Assembly: GCA_029167225.1 (NCBI GenBank)
Contig: JARFNK010000002.1
Coordinates: 186,001 to 250,000 of the forward strand
Source: Sphingobium arseniciresistens
Lineage (GTDB): Bacteria > Pseudomonadota > Alphaproteobacteria > Sphingomonadales > Sphingomonadaceae
DNA length: 64,000 nucleotides
Direction: 5' to 3'
The first letter of the stretch is position 1. Each line of letters begins with the position of its first letter. Shown in pieces: positions 63,991-64,000 of the stretch. Both the position numbers and the translations under genes were made by a program. The notes beneath the pieces were generated by a model. It was not told the origin of the DNA. It did no database searches and saw only the letters and a program-made list of their open reading frames with translations.

Positions 63991-64000
63991 CAGCGGTTTC

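Noticed and set aside
1-64000. CRISPR array, prophage, insertion sequence or toxin-antitoxin system
   Set aside because: No spaced direct repeats, no integrase/transposase motifs and no such gene pairs were seen. The entericidin-like gene is single and is not called a toxin-antitoxin module.

Overview
The window is a 64 kb piece of a high-GC chromosome that reads as core genome of a sphingomonad (Alphaproteobacteria, Sphingomonadales). The evidence is gene content and gene order, not a database search. It carries a MucR/Ros regulator beside a Fur that lacks the CxxC motifs, and the block miaB-phoH-ybeY-corC. It has a DivL-type cell-cycle kinase in the cluster tsaE-amgK-murU-addB-addA-trxA, a PhaR regulator beside a PHA-synthase-like gene, secreted M16 and DPP-IV peptidases, and an AhpC/AhpF pair. 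I see no phage, integrase, transposase, plasmid, CRISPR or toxin-antitoxin module. Genes are dense, starts often overlap stops, and convergent pairs usually share one hairpin terminator.

Layout. 1-10.2 kb: a partial glycosyltransferase, a Tudor-like small protein and a MOSC protein, then a long minus-strand run: small membrane protein, corC, ybeY, phoH, miaB, plsC-like, fur, mucR, rimI, tsaB, a nitroreductase and an NfuA-type scaffold. This run covers tRNA modification, rRNA maturation, iron regulation and Fe-S delivery. 10.4-18.4 kb: an FMN-type stress protein, a DEAD-box helicase with a structured leader, a large M16 peptidase, hslVU, a conserved 64-aa protein and an entericidin-like lipoprotein. 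18.6-25.5 kb: tRNA-Val(CAC), DPP-IV peptidase, asd, an alpha/beta hydrolase, AMP nucleosidase and a peroxiredoxin. 25.6-39.3 kb: yqgE, ahcY (with a perfect palindrome upstream), then divL-tsaE-amgK-murU-addB-addA-trxA, all on the plus strand. This joins cell-cycle signalling, t6A modification, peptidoglycan recycling, double-strand-break repair and thiol redox.

39.3-49.4 kb: minus-strand argJ, inositol-monophosphatase-like and GST-like genes, an acyltransferase-3 membrane protein, a 56-aa single-pass membrane protein and secA on the plus strand, then a minus-strand NCS1 permease with a secreted metallophosphoesterase. 49.5-55.3 kb: ahpC-ahpF, malic enzyme fused to a phosphotransacetylase-like domain, and an alpha/beta hydrolase. 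55.4-64 kb: acetyl-CoA acetyltransferase, a short PHA-synthase-like protein divergent from phaR, a eukaryote/archaea-type ProRS, glpD and RNase R.

No wholly new system stands out. The points most worth following are the DivL-type kinase with Tyr in place of the phosphoacceptor His, the palindromic operator and alternative leader pairing upstream of ahcY, two or three conserved-looking microproteins, the PlsC-like gene with no good start codon, and the short PHA-synthase-like protein beside phaR.
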